DNA of 64,000 bases from UBA4782 sp034429195 (GTDB lineage: Bacteria > Chloroflexota > Anaerolineae > Anaerolineales > Anaerolineaceae). The translations under genes were made by a program, and so were the position numbers. The notes below the pieces were generated by a model that saw only the letters and a list, made by a program, of their open reading frames with translations, ran no database searches and was not told the origin of the DNA. The stretch covers positions 124,001 to 188,000 of the forward strand of contig DAOUGQ010000021.1 of NCBI GenBank assembly GCA_034429195.1, in the 5' to 3' direction. The first letter of the stretch is position 1. Each line of letters opens with the position of its first letter. Below are positions 33,465-42,638 of the stretch, one piece after another.

Positions 33465-33821
33465 CTACAATGTAATGACCTTTTCTGCATTGATCTGGGC
33501 GGAAAGGATATCACCCATTCCGCCTGCGATTCCTACCTTTAACTTATCCATCAGTCCAAAATAATTCAGACAGGTTGTACATACGATCAATCGCACTCCT
33601 TTGGTTTCCAATGCTGCCAACTGCTCAAGCACAGGAGAACCTTCCACTGTTAACTTAACGCCGTTAGTATAGAAACAGATCGCTGCGGGAAGATCGCCAT
33701 TATTCAGCAAAAGTTGGAAATATGTGACTACCAACTTGTGCGTGAGCTCTGGTTCAGCATTACCTAATCCATCGTGGGTTATGAGAATTACTGTAGACAA
33801 CATTTTGTTTTCCGTTACCAT
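33465..33821 (-). CDS. DsrE-family protein (YedF C-terminal-like)
   Basis: 118 aa from ATG 33821, eight bases after AGGAG; the longer frame to 33851 is rejected. DsrE fold with ILITHDGLGNAEPELTHKLV, CFYTNGVKLTVEGSPVLEQL and the cysteine-bearing block LIVCTTCLNYFGLMDKLKVG. Members take part in sulfur relay or selenium metabolism as persulfide carriers. The N-terminal TusA-like domain of YedF is missing. Physiological partner unknown. Divergent from the thioredoxin/DsbD fusion gene. Confidence 0.83.
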   Translation of the reverse strand: MVTENKMLSTVILITHDGLGNAEPELTHKLVVTYFQLLLNNGDLPAAICFYTNGVKLTVEGSPVLEQLAALETKGVRLIVCTTCLNYFGLMDKLKVGIAGGMGDILSAQINAEKVITL

Positions 33822-33919
33822 GATCGAATGCTCCTGAAGATAATTTTGCAAATCTGAAAAGCATAAATAAATTATACCTGCCTGTGTTTTCAGCTATCAT
33901 GAATTTGTCTTAAAGCACC

Positions 33920-33947
33920 TTGCAGATTTTAATGATTCGAGTAAACT
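33920..33947 (+). promoter_or_regulatory. Possible leaderless promoter of thioredoxin/DsbD gene
   Basis: TTGCAG (33920-33925), 16 bases, TAAACT (33942-33947). Predicted start falls at about 33954, next to ATG 33955. No ribosome site is present. Confidence 0.4.
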
Positions 33948-33954
33948 TAATTCC

Positions 33955-35586
33955 ATGCTCCGAAAATTCTCTACATCCATTGCCCTGCTGTTTGCTGGAG
34001 TTTTATTTCTTTTTCCCGTTTTTAACAACGTTCAGGCTTCATCAACCAATTCGGTGGCACAAGAACAAACACCTGTTGAAGTAGAAAACTCACCAAAACT
34101 CGAAGGGGAAAACCAGGTTCATGTGCTGTACTTTTATGCATCCGAATGTACTCACTGCAAGGCAGTGTATGAAGAAGTGCTCATTCCATTGAAGGAAAAG
34201 TATGGTGACCAGCTTGACCTGCGTATGCTTGAAACTGGTATTCCAGAAAATTATGAGCTATTAATCGCAACGGAAGCATATTTTAAGGTCAAGCCCGAAG
34301 AGCGCGCCTTACCTGTGATCGTTGTAGGTGAGCAAATATTAATTGGCGAAGAGCCGGCACGCAATAGCCTGGCTTCTTTGTTGGAAAAGGGAATTGCGAA
34401 TGGCGGGATCACCTGGCCTGCCATTCCTGATTTCAATCCAGATGCCCTGCAGAATGGCACTCCTGAATTTGTAGAGGATGATGAATGCACGATCACCGAT
34501 CCTTCTGCCTGTGAAACTGGTCAACCGATCTACGCGGCATATTTCTACCAGGTGGGTTGCCAGGCATGTAGCCGTGTAGATGCTGATTTTAAATATTTAC
34601 AGTCGAAATTTCCTAATTTGATCATCGAAGAATTCAATATTTACGATCAGGCAGCTTTGGCGGATTGGATGAGTGCCAGAGCAGGCCGTGATGATTTTCA
34701 CACTCCCGCTCTCTTCATTGGTGATCAAGCCTGGATTGGAGAAGAAGAGATCACACCCGATGCATTACTGCCAGTGCTTCAAAACCTTAATGACACAGGT
34801 TCTGAAAATTTCTGGAAGAATTTTGATGAAGATAAACTAACCAGTGGCATTGTTGAGCGTTTTCGCTCAATGGGTTGGATGGCTGTGGTTTTTGCTGGTC
34901 TGGTAGATGGGTTAAACCCCTGCGCGTTTGCTACCATCATCTTCTTCGTTTCGTATCTGACCATCAGCGGTCGAAAAGGACGAGAAATTTTGGCAGTTGG
35001 CGGTGCTTTCGCCCTGGGTGTTTTTCTGGCTTACCTGGCTGTGGGCTTTGGTTTTTACAAGGTATTGGATCTTTTTGGAGATTGGCTTGGAGCAGTAGGC
35101 CGCTGGGTGTATGCGCTGACTGCAGTATTTTGCCTTGTACTGGCATTTTTCAACCTGCGCGATTTCTTCAAAGCCCGTAAGGGGCAAATTGAGGATATGG
35201 AGTTGAATCTTCCCAAACCACTACGCATGCGCATCAATGCCACCATCCGAGAGGGGCGTAAAGCCCAGGCTTATGTAATTGGGGCTTTCGTCACAGGAGT
35301 TCTGATCTCATTTCTTGAGCTGGCATGCACAGGTCAGATCTACCTGCCTACGATCATTTTTGTCAGTTCCATTCCCGAGCTTCGGGTTCAAGCAATCTTC
35401 TTCTTGATCCTCTACAATTTCTTGTTCATTGTTCCGCTGATCGTGGTATTTATCCTGGCTTACTTTGGTACTACATCACGAGACCTGACTGCCTTTCTGC
35501 AGAAGCATACGGCTTCAGTTAAGATGGGGATGGTGATCCTTTTTCTGGGGCTGACAACCTGGTTGGTCGTTTCTTTGCTATCGTAA
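33955..35586 (+). CDS. Fusion of two thioredoxin-like domains with a DsbD/CcdA-type membrane domain
   Basis: 543 aa. Signal peptide to about residue 29; periplasmic/exterior thioredoxin-like domain 1 with CTHC (ASECTHCKAVYEEV, about 60-75); domain 2 with CQAC (QVGCQACSRVDADF, about 200-215); then six to eight membrane helices from about 300. The membrane part has the DsbD-type cysteines in GLNPCAFATIIFFVSYL and LELACTGQIYLP. It probably carries reducing power across the membrane to oxidised extracellular proteins or cytochrome maturation. Ends in a strong terminator. Monocistronic. Domain order (Trx-Trx-TM) differs from DsbD (beta-TM-gamma). Confidence 0.83.
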   Translation: MLRKFSTSIALLFAGVLFLFPVFNNVQASSTNSVAQEQTPVEVENSPKLEGENQVHVLYFYASECTHCKAVYEEVLIPLKEKYGDQLDLRMLETGIPENYELLIATEAYFKVKPEERALPVIVVGEQILIGEEPARNSLASLLEKGIANGGITWPAIPDFNPDALQNGTPEFVEDDECTITDPSACETGQPIYAAYFYQVGCQACSRVDADFKYLQSKFPNLIIEEFNIYDQAALADWMSARAGRDDFHTPALFIGDQAWIGEEEITPDALLPVLQNLNDTGSENFWKNFDEDKLTSGIVERFRSMGWMAVVFAGLVDGLNPCAFATIIFFVSYLTISGRKGREILAVGGAFALGVFLAYLAVGFGFYKVLDLFGDWLGAVGRWVYALTAVFCLVLAFFNLRDFFKARKGQIEDMELNLPKPLRMRINATIREGRKAQAYVIGAFVTGVLISFLELACTGQIYLPTIIFVSSIPELRVQAIFFLILYNFLFIVPLIVVFILAYFGTTSRDLTAFLQKHTASVKMGMVILFLGLTTWLVVSLLS

Positions 35587-35623
35587 GAGAACTCACCGCA
35601 AAGTAATAATTGAGAAAATCACA

Positions 35624-35663
35624 AGAATTCCGAATTTCTAAAAATTTCGGAATTCTGTTTATT
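35624..35663 (+). terminator. Terminator after thioredoxin/DsbD gene
   Basis: Eleven-base stem agaattccgaa/ttcggaattct (35624-35634, 35646-35656) with a loop of about 11 bases, followed by GTTTATTTTA, 38 bases after the stop. Confidence 0.82.
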
Positions 35664-35980
35664 TTAGGATTGCTTTACTCCAAAAGGCACATTTCGGGTG
35701 CATAATGTATCATTTCGTTCATAAAATTATCGTGAATTGCACAAACCGAAAGTATAGGATTGATGGAAGAGATTATACTCACGGCAAGATGTTCACCTAC
35801 ACATCATGTGGTGCAGGTCGCTTCGCTCAAGATGAGAATAGCAGGGTGTAGTCGACCCTTGACCGCCTCAAAAACGTTCAAATAATTGGCGCTGCCTGGA
35901 AACTGACCATACCCTTCGTATGCTTTCTATTTTAAGATTCCTTTATTTAAAAGTTGGGGGCAATGAGAGGGTTCTTCGAC
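35664..35980. other. Intergenic stretch, no gene seen
   Basis: About 320 bases without a usable frame. It contains a G/C-rich segment at about 35790-35875 (cacctacacatcatgtggtg and following), unlike the surrounding AT-rich sequence, which might be a repeat fragment. No family recognised. Confidence 0.4.
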
Positions 35981-36502
35981 CTACCCAAACAGCCCTGCCT
36001 GGAGAGGGGATTCATTCTCCCCTTTTTCGAACACCTCATCCACTGGCAACCCTTTTTTCTTCGCCATCGCTACAGATAACTGGTCACAGCGTTCATTTTC
36101 AGAATTACCTGCATGTCCTTCCACCCAGCGAAAGGTGACTTCGTGGATGCTGGCAAGACGCAATATTTCTTCCCATAGATCTTTATTCTTGGCAGGGTTT
36201 TTCCGGTCTCGCATCCAGCCTTTCAACTTCCAGCGGGCTACACTTCCCTCGTTGTAATTCTTTACCAGGTACTGTGAATCGGAATAAAGGGTTACCTTCG
36301 ATGGCTTTTTCAGCCATTGCAGTCCTTTAATAGCAGCCAACAACTCCATACGGTTATTGGTAGTCAAACGAAATCCACCACTCAATTCATGATGTTCCCC
36401 ATCAGTCAAAATGACAGCCGCATACCCTCCTGGTCCCGGGTTTCCAAGGCAGGCACCATCAGTATAGATTACTACAAGCGATGAGGTTGATACTTTTTTC
36501 AT
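35981..36502 (-). CDS. rnhA: Ribonuclease HI
   Basis: 173 aa. The four catalytic acidic residues are present in order: Asp in VVIYTDGACLGNPGPGGYAA, Glu in TTNNRMELLAAI, Asp in TLYSDSQYLVKNY and Asp in ENERCDQLS, plus the His of WVEGHAGNSEN. Cleaves RNA of RNA-DNA hybrids during replication and repair. Slightly longer than E. coli RNase HI, with an extra charged C-terminal tail (about 20 residues). Divergent from the pst operon. Confidence 0.93.
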   Translation of the reverse strand: MKKVSTSSLVVIYTDGACLGNPGPGGYAAVILTDGEHHELSGGFRLTTNNRMELLAAIKGLQWLKKPSKVTLYSDSQYLVKNYNEGSVARWKLKGWMRDRKNPAKNKDLWEEILRLASIHEVTFRWVEGHAGNSENERCDQLSVAMAKKKGLPVDEVFEKGENESPLQAGLFG

Positions 36503-36640
36503 AATATTCTATGAATGAAAAACAATCATACCATCAACAGTCATATTTTGATCTACCTTTCCAAAGGCACATTCTGATGATACTCATCCTGACTTTGAAA
36601 GAAAAATTTCAGATAACCGTTTTTGACCCAACATTCCGGT

Positions 36641-36646
36641 TATAAT
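36641..36646 (+). promoter_or_regulatory. -10 element of pstS, probably leaderless
   Basis: TATAAT ends eight bases before ATG 36655. TTGACC at 36623-36628 is too close (12 bases) to be the normal -35. No Shine-Dalgarno sequence precedes the ATG. Confidence 0.4.
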
Positions 36647-36654
36647 CTTGTTTA

Positions 36655-37542
36655 ATGCGGAATAGTGTTTTTTTCTTCCTTTTGATCATCTCAACCTTGC
36701 TTCTGGCAGGTTGTGCTTCTTCATCCGATTCAACTTTCAAACCAGACAATATCCTATACATTCAAAATAAAGGGTCTGATACCATGGTCAACCTGGCGCT
36801 GGCATGGGCAGAAGCATATCAGAAAATTCACCCTGAAGTGAGCGTTTCTGTCACAGGAGGCGGTTCTGGAACGGGTATTTCAGCTTTGATCAACGGAACC
36901 GTGGATATCGCCAACGCGTCGCGTGAGATCAAAAAAGAAGAGATCGCGGCTGCTGAAGGTGAAGGATTTGAACCGTATGAACTTGTAGTGGCAAAAGATG
37001 CTATTGCAGTGATTGTCAATAAAGAAAATCCCATTGATAAATTGACCATGGAACAAATTTCCGGCATTTATCGAGGTGATTATTCCAACTGGAGCGAGTT
37101 GGGTGGCAATAACAGCCCCATTGTGCGCCTGTCTCGTGAAACCAATTCAGGCACTCATGTCTATTTCCTGGAACAGGTAGTGCGCCTGGGGAGCAAAGAT
37201 GATAAAAGCCTTTTCACACCTGAAACATTGCTGCTCCCTTCCTCTGAAGGGATCATCTCTGAAGTACGAGACAACCCCAATGCCATTGGGTACGATGGAT
37301 TGGGCTACATTACCGATGAAGTAAAAACCCTGGCAATCGCCCCCCAAGCTGGAGAGGATGCAATTTTACCTTCCATAGAAACTGTTAATAATAAACAATA
37401 TCCCATTTCCCGCGATCTATACATTTATACCCGCGGAAAACCCAACGCCACCATTCAAACCTATCTGGATTGGATCGTTTCTGCAGATGCGCAGGCAATC
37501 GTCCAGTCTTTGGGATTTGTGCCCATTCAGGTAAATCCATGA
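36655..37542 (+). CDS. pstS: Phosphate-binding lipoprotein of the Pst ABC importer
   Basis: 295 aa. Lipoprotein signal FLLIISTLLLAGC with Cys at about residue 20. PBP-like domain with KGSDTMVNLALAWAEAY, TGGGSGTGISALINGTVDIA (phosphate-binding loop), REIKKEE, and SRETNSGTHVYFLE. Captures phosphate on the outer face and delivers it to PstCA. First of four coupled genes; pstC starts inside its stop codon region (ATGA). Confidence 0.93.
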   Translation: MRNSVFFFLLIISTLLLAGCASSSDSTFKPDNILYIQNKGSDTMVNLALAWAEAYQKIHPEVSVSVTGGGSGTGISALINGTVDIANASREIKKEEIAAAEGEGFEPYELVVAKDAIAVIVNKENPIDKLTMEQISGIYRGDYSNWSELGGNNSPIVRLSRETNSGTHVYFLEQVVRLGSKDDKSLFTPETLLLPSSEGIISEVRDNPNAIGYDGLGYITDEVKTLAIAPQAGEDAILPSIETVNNKQYPISRDLYIYTRGKPNATIQTYLDWIVSADAQAIVQSLGFVPIQVNP

Positions 37543-38450
37543 AATCCGATCAGAAATTACACAAAACCAAATGGAACGAATGGATCATCACAATTCTTAT
37601 CCGGTTAGCCGGTTACCTTTCTATCCTTTATGTAACCCTAATTATTCTTTTCCTGTTGAGAGAAGGGGTACCGGCATTGGTAAATGTCAGCCCTGTCAGC
37701 TTGTTTGGGAAGATCTGGTATCCCATAGAAGGGTATTTCGGTATCTTGCCTTTACTGCTGGGTTCGTTGATCGTGACCGTCGGGGCATCCATCATTGCCA
37801 TCCCATTGGGTATTGGAACCGCTGTTTTCATTTCGGAGTTGGCACCATCCTGGGTGAAAGAAATCCTGAAACCACTGGTAGAGATCCTTGCGGGGCTTCC
37901 TTCTGTTGTTTTAGGCTTCTTTGGTATTCTTACGCTATCACCTTTTTTGCGAACAGCATTAAACCTTCCTACTGGATTAACCGCTTTCACTGGCGCCCTA
38001 CTGCTTGGATGGTCTGCCATTCCCACTATCGTTTCGGTGGCTGAAGATGCATTGAATACTGTTCCCAAAGGATATCGTGAAGGTGCGCTGGCTTTGGGTA
38101 CCACCCACTGGCAGACAATATGGGGTGTGACGGTACCTGCTGCCCGTTCAGGCATCATCACTGCTGTGATGCTTGGCATTGGCAGGGTGATCGGTGAAAC
38201 TATGGCAGTCATGATGGTCACTGGCAATGCACCTGTCATGCCACATGGATTAGATGCCCTGTTCCTCCCCATTCGAACCATGACTGCCACCATCGCTTCT
38301 GAAATGGGTGAAGTTGCCCAGGGAAGTGTGCATTACCAGGTCTTGTTCCTGATCGGGATCATCCTTTTTGCTTTCTCCCTTGTTATCAATATCGTTTCAT
38401 TTGCAGTATCTTCACGCCGTATGAAACGTACAGAAAGGCTGCTCTCATGA
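37539..38450 (+). CDS. pstC: Phosphate ABC transporter permease PstC
   Basis: 303 aa from ATG 37539, which overlaps the pstS stop by four bases; the frame extends upstream to 37470 without need. Six membrane helices. Pst permease motifs: LAGLPSVVLGFFGILTLSPF and the EAA loop REGALALGTTHWQTIWGVTV for docking PstB. Forms the channel with PstA. Confidence 0.93.
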   Translation: MKSDQKLHKTKWNEWIITILIRLAGYLSILYVTLIILFLLREGVPALVNVSPVSLFGKIWYPIEGYFGILPLLLGSLIVTVGASIIAIPLGIGTAVFISELAPSWVKEILKPLVEILAGLPSVVLGFFGILTLSPFLRTALNLPTGLTAFTGALLLGWSAIPTIVSVAEDALNTVPKGYREGALALGTTHWQTIWGVTVPAARSGIITAVMLGIGRVIGETMAVMMVTGNAPVMPHGLDALFLPIRTMTATIASEMGEVAQGSVHYQVLFLIGIILFAFSLVINIVSFAVSSRRMKRTERLLS

Positions 38451-39298
38451 ACGTCACGCCACAGAAGCAGCAGAAGATCGGTATTGCTCTGTTGGTTGCC
38501 ATCAGTGTGCTTACCGTTCTACCAATTGTGGCGTTAATCATCTATATCATTATTCTTGGCGCTCCTGCCATCTCATGGGAGTTCTTAACCAGCATGCCAC
38601 AAGATGGCATGCGTGCCGGTGGAATCCTTCCGGCAATTCTGGGTACATTTTACCTGACGCTTGGTACCGCTATCTTTTCTGTACCGCCAGGTATTGCAGC
38701 AGCGATCTATCTGGTGGAATATGCTCCAGACAACAGGCTAACTCAAATGATCCGTATTGCCATGCTGAATCTATCCGGAATCCCATCGGTAGTGTATGGG
38801 TTGTTTGGCATGGGCATGTTTGTCATCTTTCTCAAGCTGGGTACCAGCATCCTGGCAGCATCGCTCACTCTTTCCATTATGACGCTGCCAGTAATCATCA
38901 GCACCACCGAAGAAGCATTGCGGTCAGTGCCAAATAGTTTTCGTGTGGTCAGCATTTCATTAGGTGCTACTCGCTGGCAGACCATCTGGCGAATTGTTTT
39001 GCCACAATCGATACCGGGTATTATTACCGGAGTCATTTTAGGGCTCGAGCGTGCAGCGGGAGAAACAGCACCTATTATGTTCACAGGTGCAGCATTCTTC
39101 CTGCCCTTGCTGCCATCAACACCTCTCGATCCTACCATGGCACTGCCTTACCATCTGTTTGTCATCTCTACACAGATTCCTGGAATGCCTGTGCAGATTC
39201 AATATGGAACAGTGCTGGTTTTACTGGTATTTGTTTTGGGAATGAATCTGGCTGCCACCTTCATCCGTTCAAATGCGCGGAAGAAACGCCAATGGTAA
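38447..39298 (+). CDS. pstA: Phosphate ABC transporter permease PstA
   Basis: 283 aa, six membrane helices. Start overlaps the pstC stop by four bases (ATGA). Family motifs NLSGIPSVVYGLFGMGMFVI and the EAA loop FRVVSISLGATRWQTIWRIV. Pairs with PstC in the inner membrane. Followed by pstB after about 40 bases. Confidence 0.93.
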   Translation: MNVTPQKQQKIGIALLVAISVLTVLPIVALIIYIIILGAPAISWEFLTSMPQDGMRAGGILPAILGTFYLTLGTAIFSVPPGIAAAIYLVEYAPDNRLTQMIRIAMLNLSGIPSVVYGLFGMGMFVIFLKLGTSILAASLTLSIMTLPVIISTTEEALRSVPNSFRVVSISLGATRWQTIWRIVLPQSIPGIITGVILGLERAAGETAPIMFTGAAFFLPLLPSTPLDPTMALPYHLFVISTQIPGMPVQIQYGTVLVLLVFVLGMNLAATFIRSNARKKRQW

Positions 39299-39338
39299 AA
39301 AATGTAATCTTTGTAATGCCCGGCAATGGGAAAATTCT

Positions 39339-40094
39339 ATGGATAAGATCCTGATCGAAAACCTTACTATCCGCTATTCTGATGGCTCAGAGAGCCTGAA
39401 GAACCTGACACTTGCCATACCGGAACACACCATCACGGTTCTGTTTGGCCCATCGGGTGGTGGAAAATCTACATTACTGCGCACGTTGAACCGTCTTAAT
39501 GATCTGGCAGATGTCGCGGAGCTTTCAGGAAAAGTAACGATGAATGGGGTGGATCTATTGGATCCAAATATCGATGTGACCGAATTGCGGCGGAAAATCG
39601 GGATGGTATTTTCTCGCCCGGTAGCTTTGCCTTTGACAATTTTTCAAAATGTCAGCTATGGCATGGAAATAGCAGGGGAACACCGAAAGTCCGTCTTGAA
39701 AGACGCTGTCGAACGGGCACTTCGCCAGGCAGCTCTGTGGGATGAGGTATATGACCGTTTACAGGATCCTGCCAGTGCTCTTTCAGGGGGGCAACAGCAA
39801 CGTCTATGCATTGCTAGAACCCTTGCCCTGGAGCCAGAAGTCATTCTTCTAGATGAACCAACCTCCGCATTAGACCCATTATCAACTGCAAAAATTGAGG
39901 GGCTGCTCCAGGAGATCAAATCTGAGATCACCGTCATTTTGGCACCGCACAATACCCAACAGGCTGCCCGAATGGCAGATTTCGCTGCGTTTTTCTTGCA
40001 AGGCGAACTGGTGGAATCAGGTGATGGGAAAGATATGTTCTTACGCCCGAAAAACAAACACACCCAGGACTATATCATGGGGCGGTTTGGATAG
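39339..40094 (+). CDS. pstB: Phosphate ABC transporter ATP-binding protein PstB
   Basis: 251 aa from ATG 39339 (MDKILIENLTIRY); an upstream in-frame extension to 39273 would overlap pstA and is not conserved. Walker A FGPSGGGKSTLLR, signature ALSGGQQQRLCIARTL, Walker B VILLDEPTSALDPLS. The Q-loop block reads GMVFSRPVALPLTIFQN, where most PstB have FQRPNPFPMS. The H-loop HNTQQAARMADF is normal for PstB. No phoU follows in this window. Confidence 0.9.
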   Translation: MDKILIENLTIRYSDGSESLKNLTLAIPEHTITVLFGPSGGGKSTLLRTLNRLNDLADVAELSGKVTMNGVDLLDPNIDVTELRRKIGMVFSRPVALPLTIFQNVSYGMEIAGEHRKSVLKDAVERALRQAALWDEVYDRLQDPASALSGGQQQRLCIARTLALEPEVILLDEPTSALDPLSTAKIEGLLQEIKSEITVILAPHNTQQAARMADFAAFFLQGELVESGDGKDMFLRPKNKHTQDYIMGRFG

Positions 40095-40191
40095 CTTTTT
40101 CCAGATACTTTTCTTTCCGATAGTTGTACAATCTTATTAGATTTCTGGATATCCTTGAATTCTGCATTAACGTAATTTGGTCAGGTGATCT

Positions 40192-42597
40192 ATGAAAACT
40201 CACGAACTCTCGCTGGATAAATTAAGAAACATCTGTAAACGGGAGGAATTGCCCTGCTCTAGCAGTGCTGAACTTCCTCCAGGGAAAGCCATTATTGGGC
40301 AAAAACGCGCGGTTCGAGCTTTACAATTTGGACTTGGTATTAACTCTTTCGGTTTTAATATCTTTGTCAGTGGCTTGCCCGGAACTGGTCGTACTACAGC
40401 AGTAAAAGGATTCCTGGAAGAATTAGCCAAAACTAAACCTGCTCCACCCGATTATATTTATGTGCATAATTTTCAAGAGCCTTCCCGTCCAAATGCCATC
40501 ATGCTACCTGCTGGCACCGCCAAGACTTTCCAGGCAGAAATGAAGGCACTTATGGAAGGGACACGCAAAGAAATCCGGCGTGCGTTTGAAAGTGAGGAAT
40601 ATGCCACCAAGCGCGATGAGGTAACCAATGAGCTGCAACAGCAAAAAGAAAAGTTGCAAAACCGGGTGAGCGATACCGCCATGAAGCAGGGTTTTGTCAT
40701 CCAACAGACACCTATGGGATTTGTCACCATTCCGATTAAGGATAACAAACCTTTAAAAGAAGAGGAATTCGTCACACTGAAACAATCGGAAAAGGATGAA
40801 ATCATTCAACGGCAGAAAATCCTGCAGGCTGAAATTGAAGCCGCAATCAGGCAGGCAAAAGGGTTTGAAAAACAAATAGTGGAAGAACTGGCACGCCTTG
40901 ATAAACAGGTAGCGTTGTATTCCATCAGCCATTTAATGAATGAGTTAAAGGAAAAATACAAAGATCAGGATGAGATCGAAAAGTATCTCTTACAGGTGCA
41001 GAATGATATCCTGGATCACCTGGCGCAATTTCGTGGTGAAGAAGAAACAACCGAACCTTCTGCAATGCAGGCAGGCAGCAAAGAACGCTTTTTCAATCGG
41101 TATTCCGTTAATGTTCTGGTCGAAAATGATCCAGGTGATGGTGCACCTGTTGTAATAGAATTGAATCCCACCTATACCAATCTGTTTGGACGGATCGAAA
41201 ATGAAGCCATGTTTGGCACCCTGGTAACAGATTTTACCCTTGTACGATGTGGTTCTATGCATCGTGCAAATGGCGGTTTTTTAGTATTGCCAGTGGATGA
41301 ATTATTACGGGCTACATTTTCATGGGATAGTTTGAAACGGGCTTTACGCAATCAGGCGCTGACAATCGAAGACGCCAGCGAACGAATTGGATTACTTTCC
41401 ACTCGGACGCTGCAGCCTGAAGCAATTCCCCTGAACGTGAAGGTAATCCTGATCGGGCAGCCAAATATATACCAACTTCTGCTTGAATATGATGAAGATT
41501 TTTCAGAATTGTTTAAAGTCAAAGCAGATTTTGACAGCCGAATGGATCGTACCCCTGAAAGTATTCGGGATTATGTCACATTTGTTAGCAGCGTGTGCAA
41601 TAATAGCAATCTCAAACACCTGGATTGCAGTGGTCTGGCACAATTGATTGAACACGGTTCGCGCCTTGCAGATGACCAGACCAGGCTTTCTACACGTTTT
41701 GGCGAATTAACAGATGTTATTCGCGAAGCAAATTATTACGCAATGGCAGATAATGCTGATTTGATCACATCCGAACATGTTCGCAAAGCGGTCGAAGAAC
41801 GCTTATACCGTTCTTCTCTTGTACAAGAGCGGATGCAAGAAATGACCAAAAACAACATCCTGATGATCGATGTAGAAGGTCAGGTTTGTGGGCAGGTCAA
41901 TGGGTTGGCAGTGATTGGAATGGGTGATGTATTCTTTGGTCATCCATCGCGCATTACTGCAGCTGTGGGTGTCGGTCGTGAGGGAGTGGTAGATATTGAA
42001 CGACAGGCTGAAATGAGTGGTCCAACACATACGAAAGGTGTGCTTATCCTTGCAGGGTATCTTTCACAACGCTTTGCCCAAGATAAACCCTTGAGCTTGT
42101 CTGCCCGCCTGGTATTTGAGCAAAATTACACTGGTGTAGACGGTGACAGTGCGTCCAGCACAGAGTTATACGCCATTCTCTCTGCGTTGTCTGAAGTACC
42201 CATCGATCAGGGAATCGCAGTAACGGGTTCGGTCAATCAAAAGGGTGAAGTACAGGCAATTGGTGGGGTAAACGAAAAGATCGAGGGCTTTTTTGAAGTT
42301 TGTAAATTAAAAGGTTTCACGGGAAAACAAGGTGTGATGATTCCCCGGGCAAATATCATCAACTTGATGCTGAAAGAAGAAGTGCTTGATGCAGTTAAAG
42401 AAGGAAAGTTCCATATCTGGGCGGTCAGTACGATCGACGAAGGCATTGAAATTCTAACGCATACGCCCTCCAGTGAGATATTCAACAAAGCAAACCAGAG
42501 GTTACAGCATCTGGGTGAAGTTTTAGTTCAATTCGGCAAAGAGAAAAAGAAAGGTCGCAAACAAGCAGCGTCAAACAATAACGATGATATTGCGTAA
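40192..42597 (+). CDS. Lon-like ATP-dependent protease with degenerate Walker A (LonB/LonC type)
   Basis: 801 aa. An AAA+ module at about 30-560 with Walker A position GLPGTGRTT (61-69), where the usual Lys is Arg67. Walker-B-like GGFLVLPVDELL. A coiled, charged insertion lies at about 100-260. The C-terminal Lon protease domain has the catalytic dyad Ser653 (GDSASSTEL) and Lys696 (GVNEKIEGF). Degrades unfolded or specific cytoplasmic proteins. The Arg in the P-loop resembles ATP-independent LonC-like enzymes, but nucleotide binding may still occur. Ribosome site CAGGTGATCT before the ATG. Confidence 0.85.
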   Translation: MKTHELSLDKLRNICKREELPCSSSAELPPGKAIIGQKRAVRALQFGLGINSFGFNIFVSGLPGTGRTTAVKGFLEELAKTKPAPPDYIYVHNFQEPSRPNAIMLPAGTAKTFQAEMKALMEGTRKEIRRAFESEEYATKRDEVTNELQQQKEKLQNRVSDTAMKQGFVIQQTPMGFVTIPIKDNKPLKEEEFVTLKQSEKDEIIQRQKILQAEIEAAIRQAKGFEKQIVEELARLDKQVALYSISHLMNELKEKYKDQDEIEKYLLQVQNDILDHLAQFRGEEETTEPSAMQAGSKERFFNRYSVNVLVENDPGDGAPVVIELNPTYTNLFGRIENEAMFGTLVTDFTLVRCGSMHRANGGFLVLPVDELLRATFSWDSLKRALRNQALTIEDASERIGLLSTRTLQPEAIPLNVKVILIGQPNIYQLLLEYDEDFSELFKVKADFDSRMDRTPESIRDYVTFVSSVCNNSNLKHLDCSGLAQLIEHGSRLADDQTRLSTRFGELTDVIREANYYAMADNADLITSEHVRKAVEERLYRSSLVQERMQEMTKNNILMIDVEGQVCGQVNGLAVIGMGDVFFGHPSRITAAVGVGREGVVDIERQAEMSGPTHTKGVLILAGYLSQRFAQDKPLSLSARLVFEQNYTGVDGDSASSTELYAILSALSEVPIDQGIAVTGSVNQKGEVQAIGGVNEKIEGFFEVCKLKGFTGKQGVMIPRANIINLMLKEEVLDAVKEGKFHIWAVSTIDEGIEILTHTPSSEIFNKANQRLQHLGEVLVQFGKEKKKGRKQAASNNNDDIA

Positions 42598-42638
42598 ACC
42601 ACCTGATAAGTTGATTCCCTTTTTGTGATTGCAATTTT

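Noticed and set aside
37628..38293. 221-codon open frame on the minus strand
   Set aside because: Antisense to pstC, which has all its family motifs.
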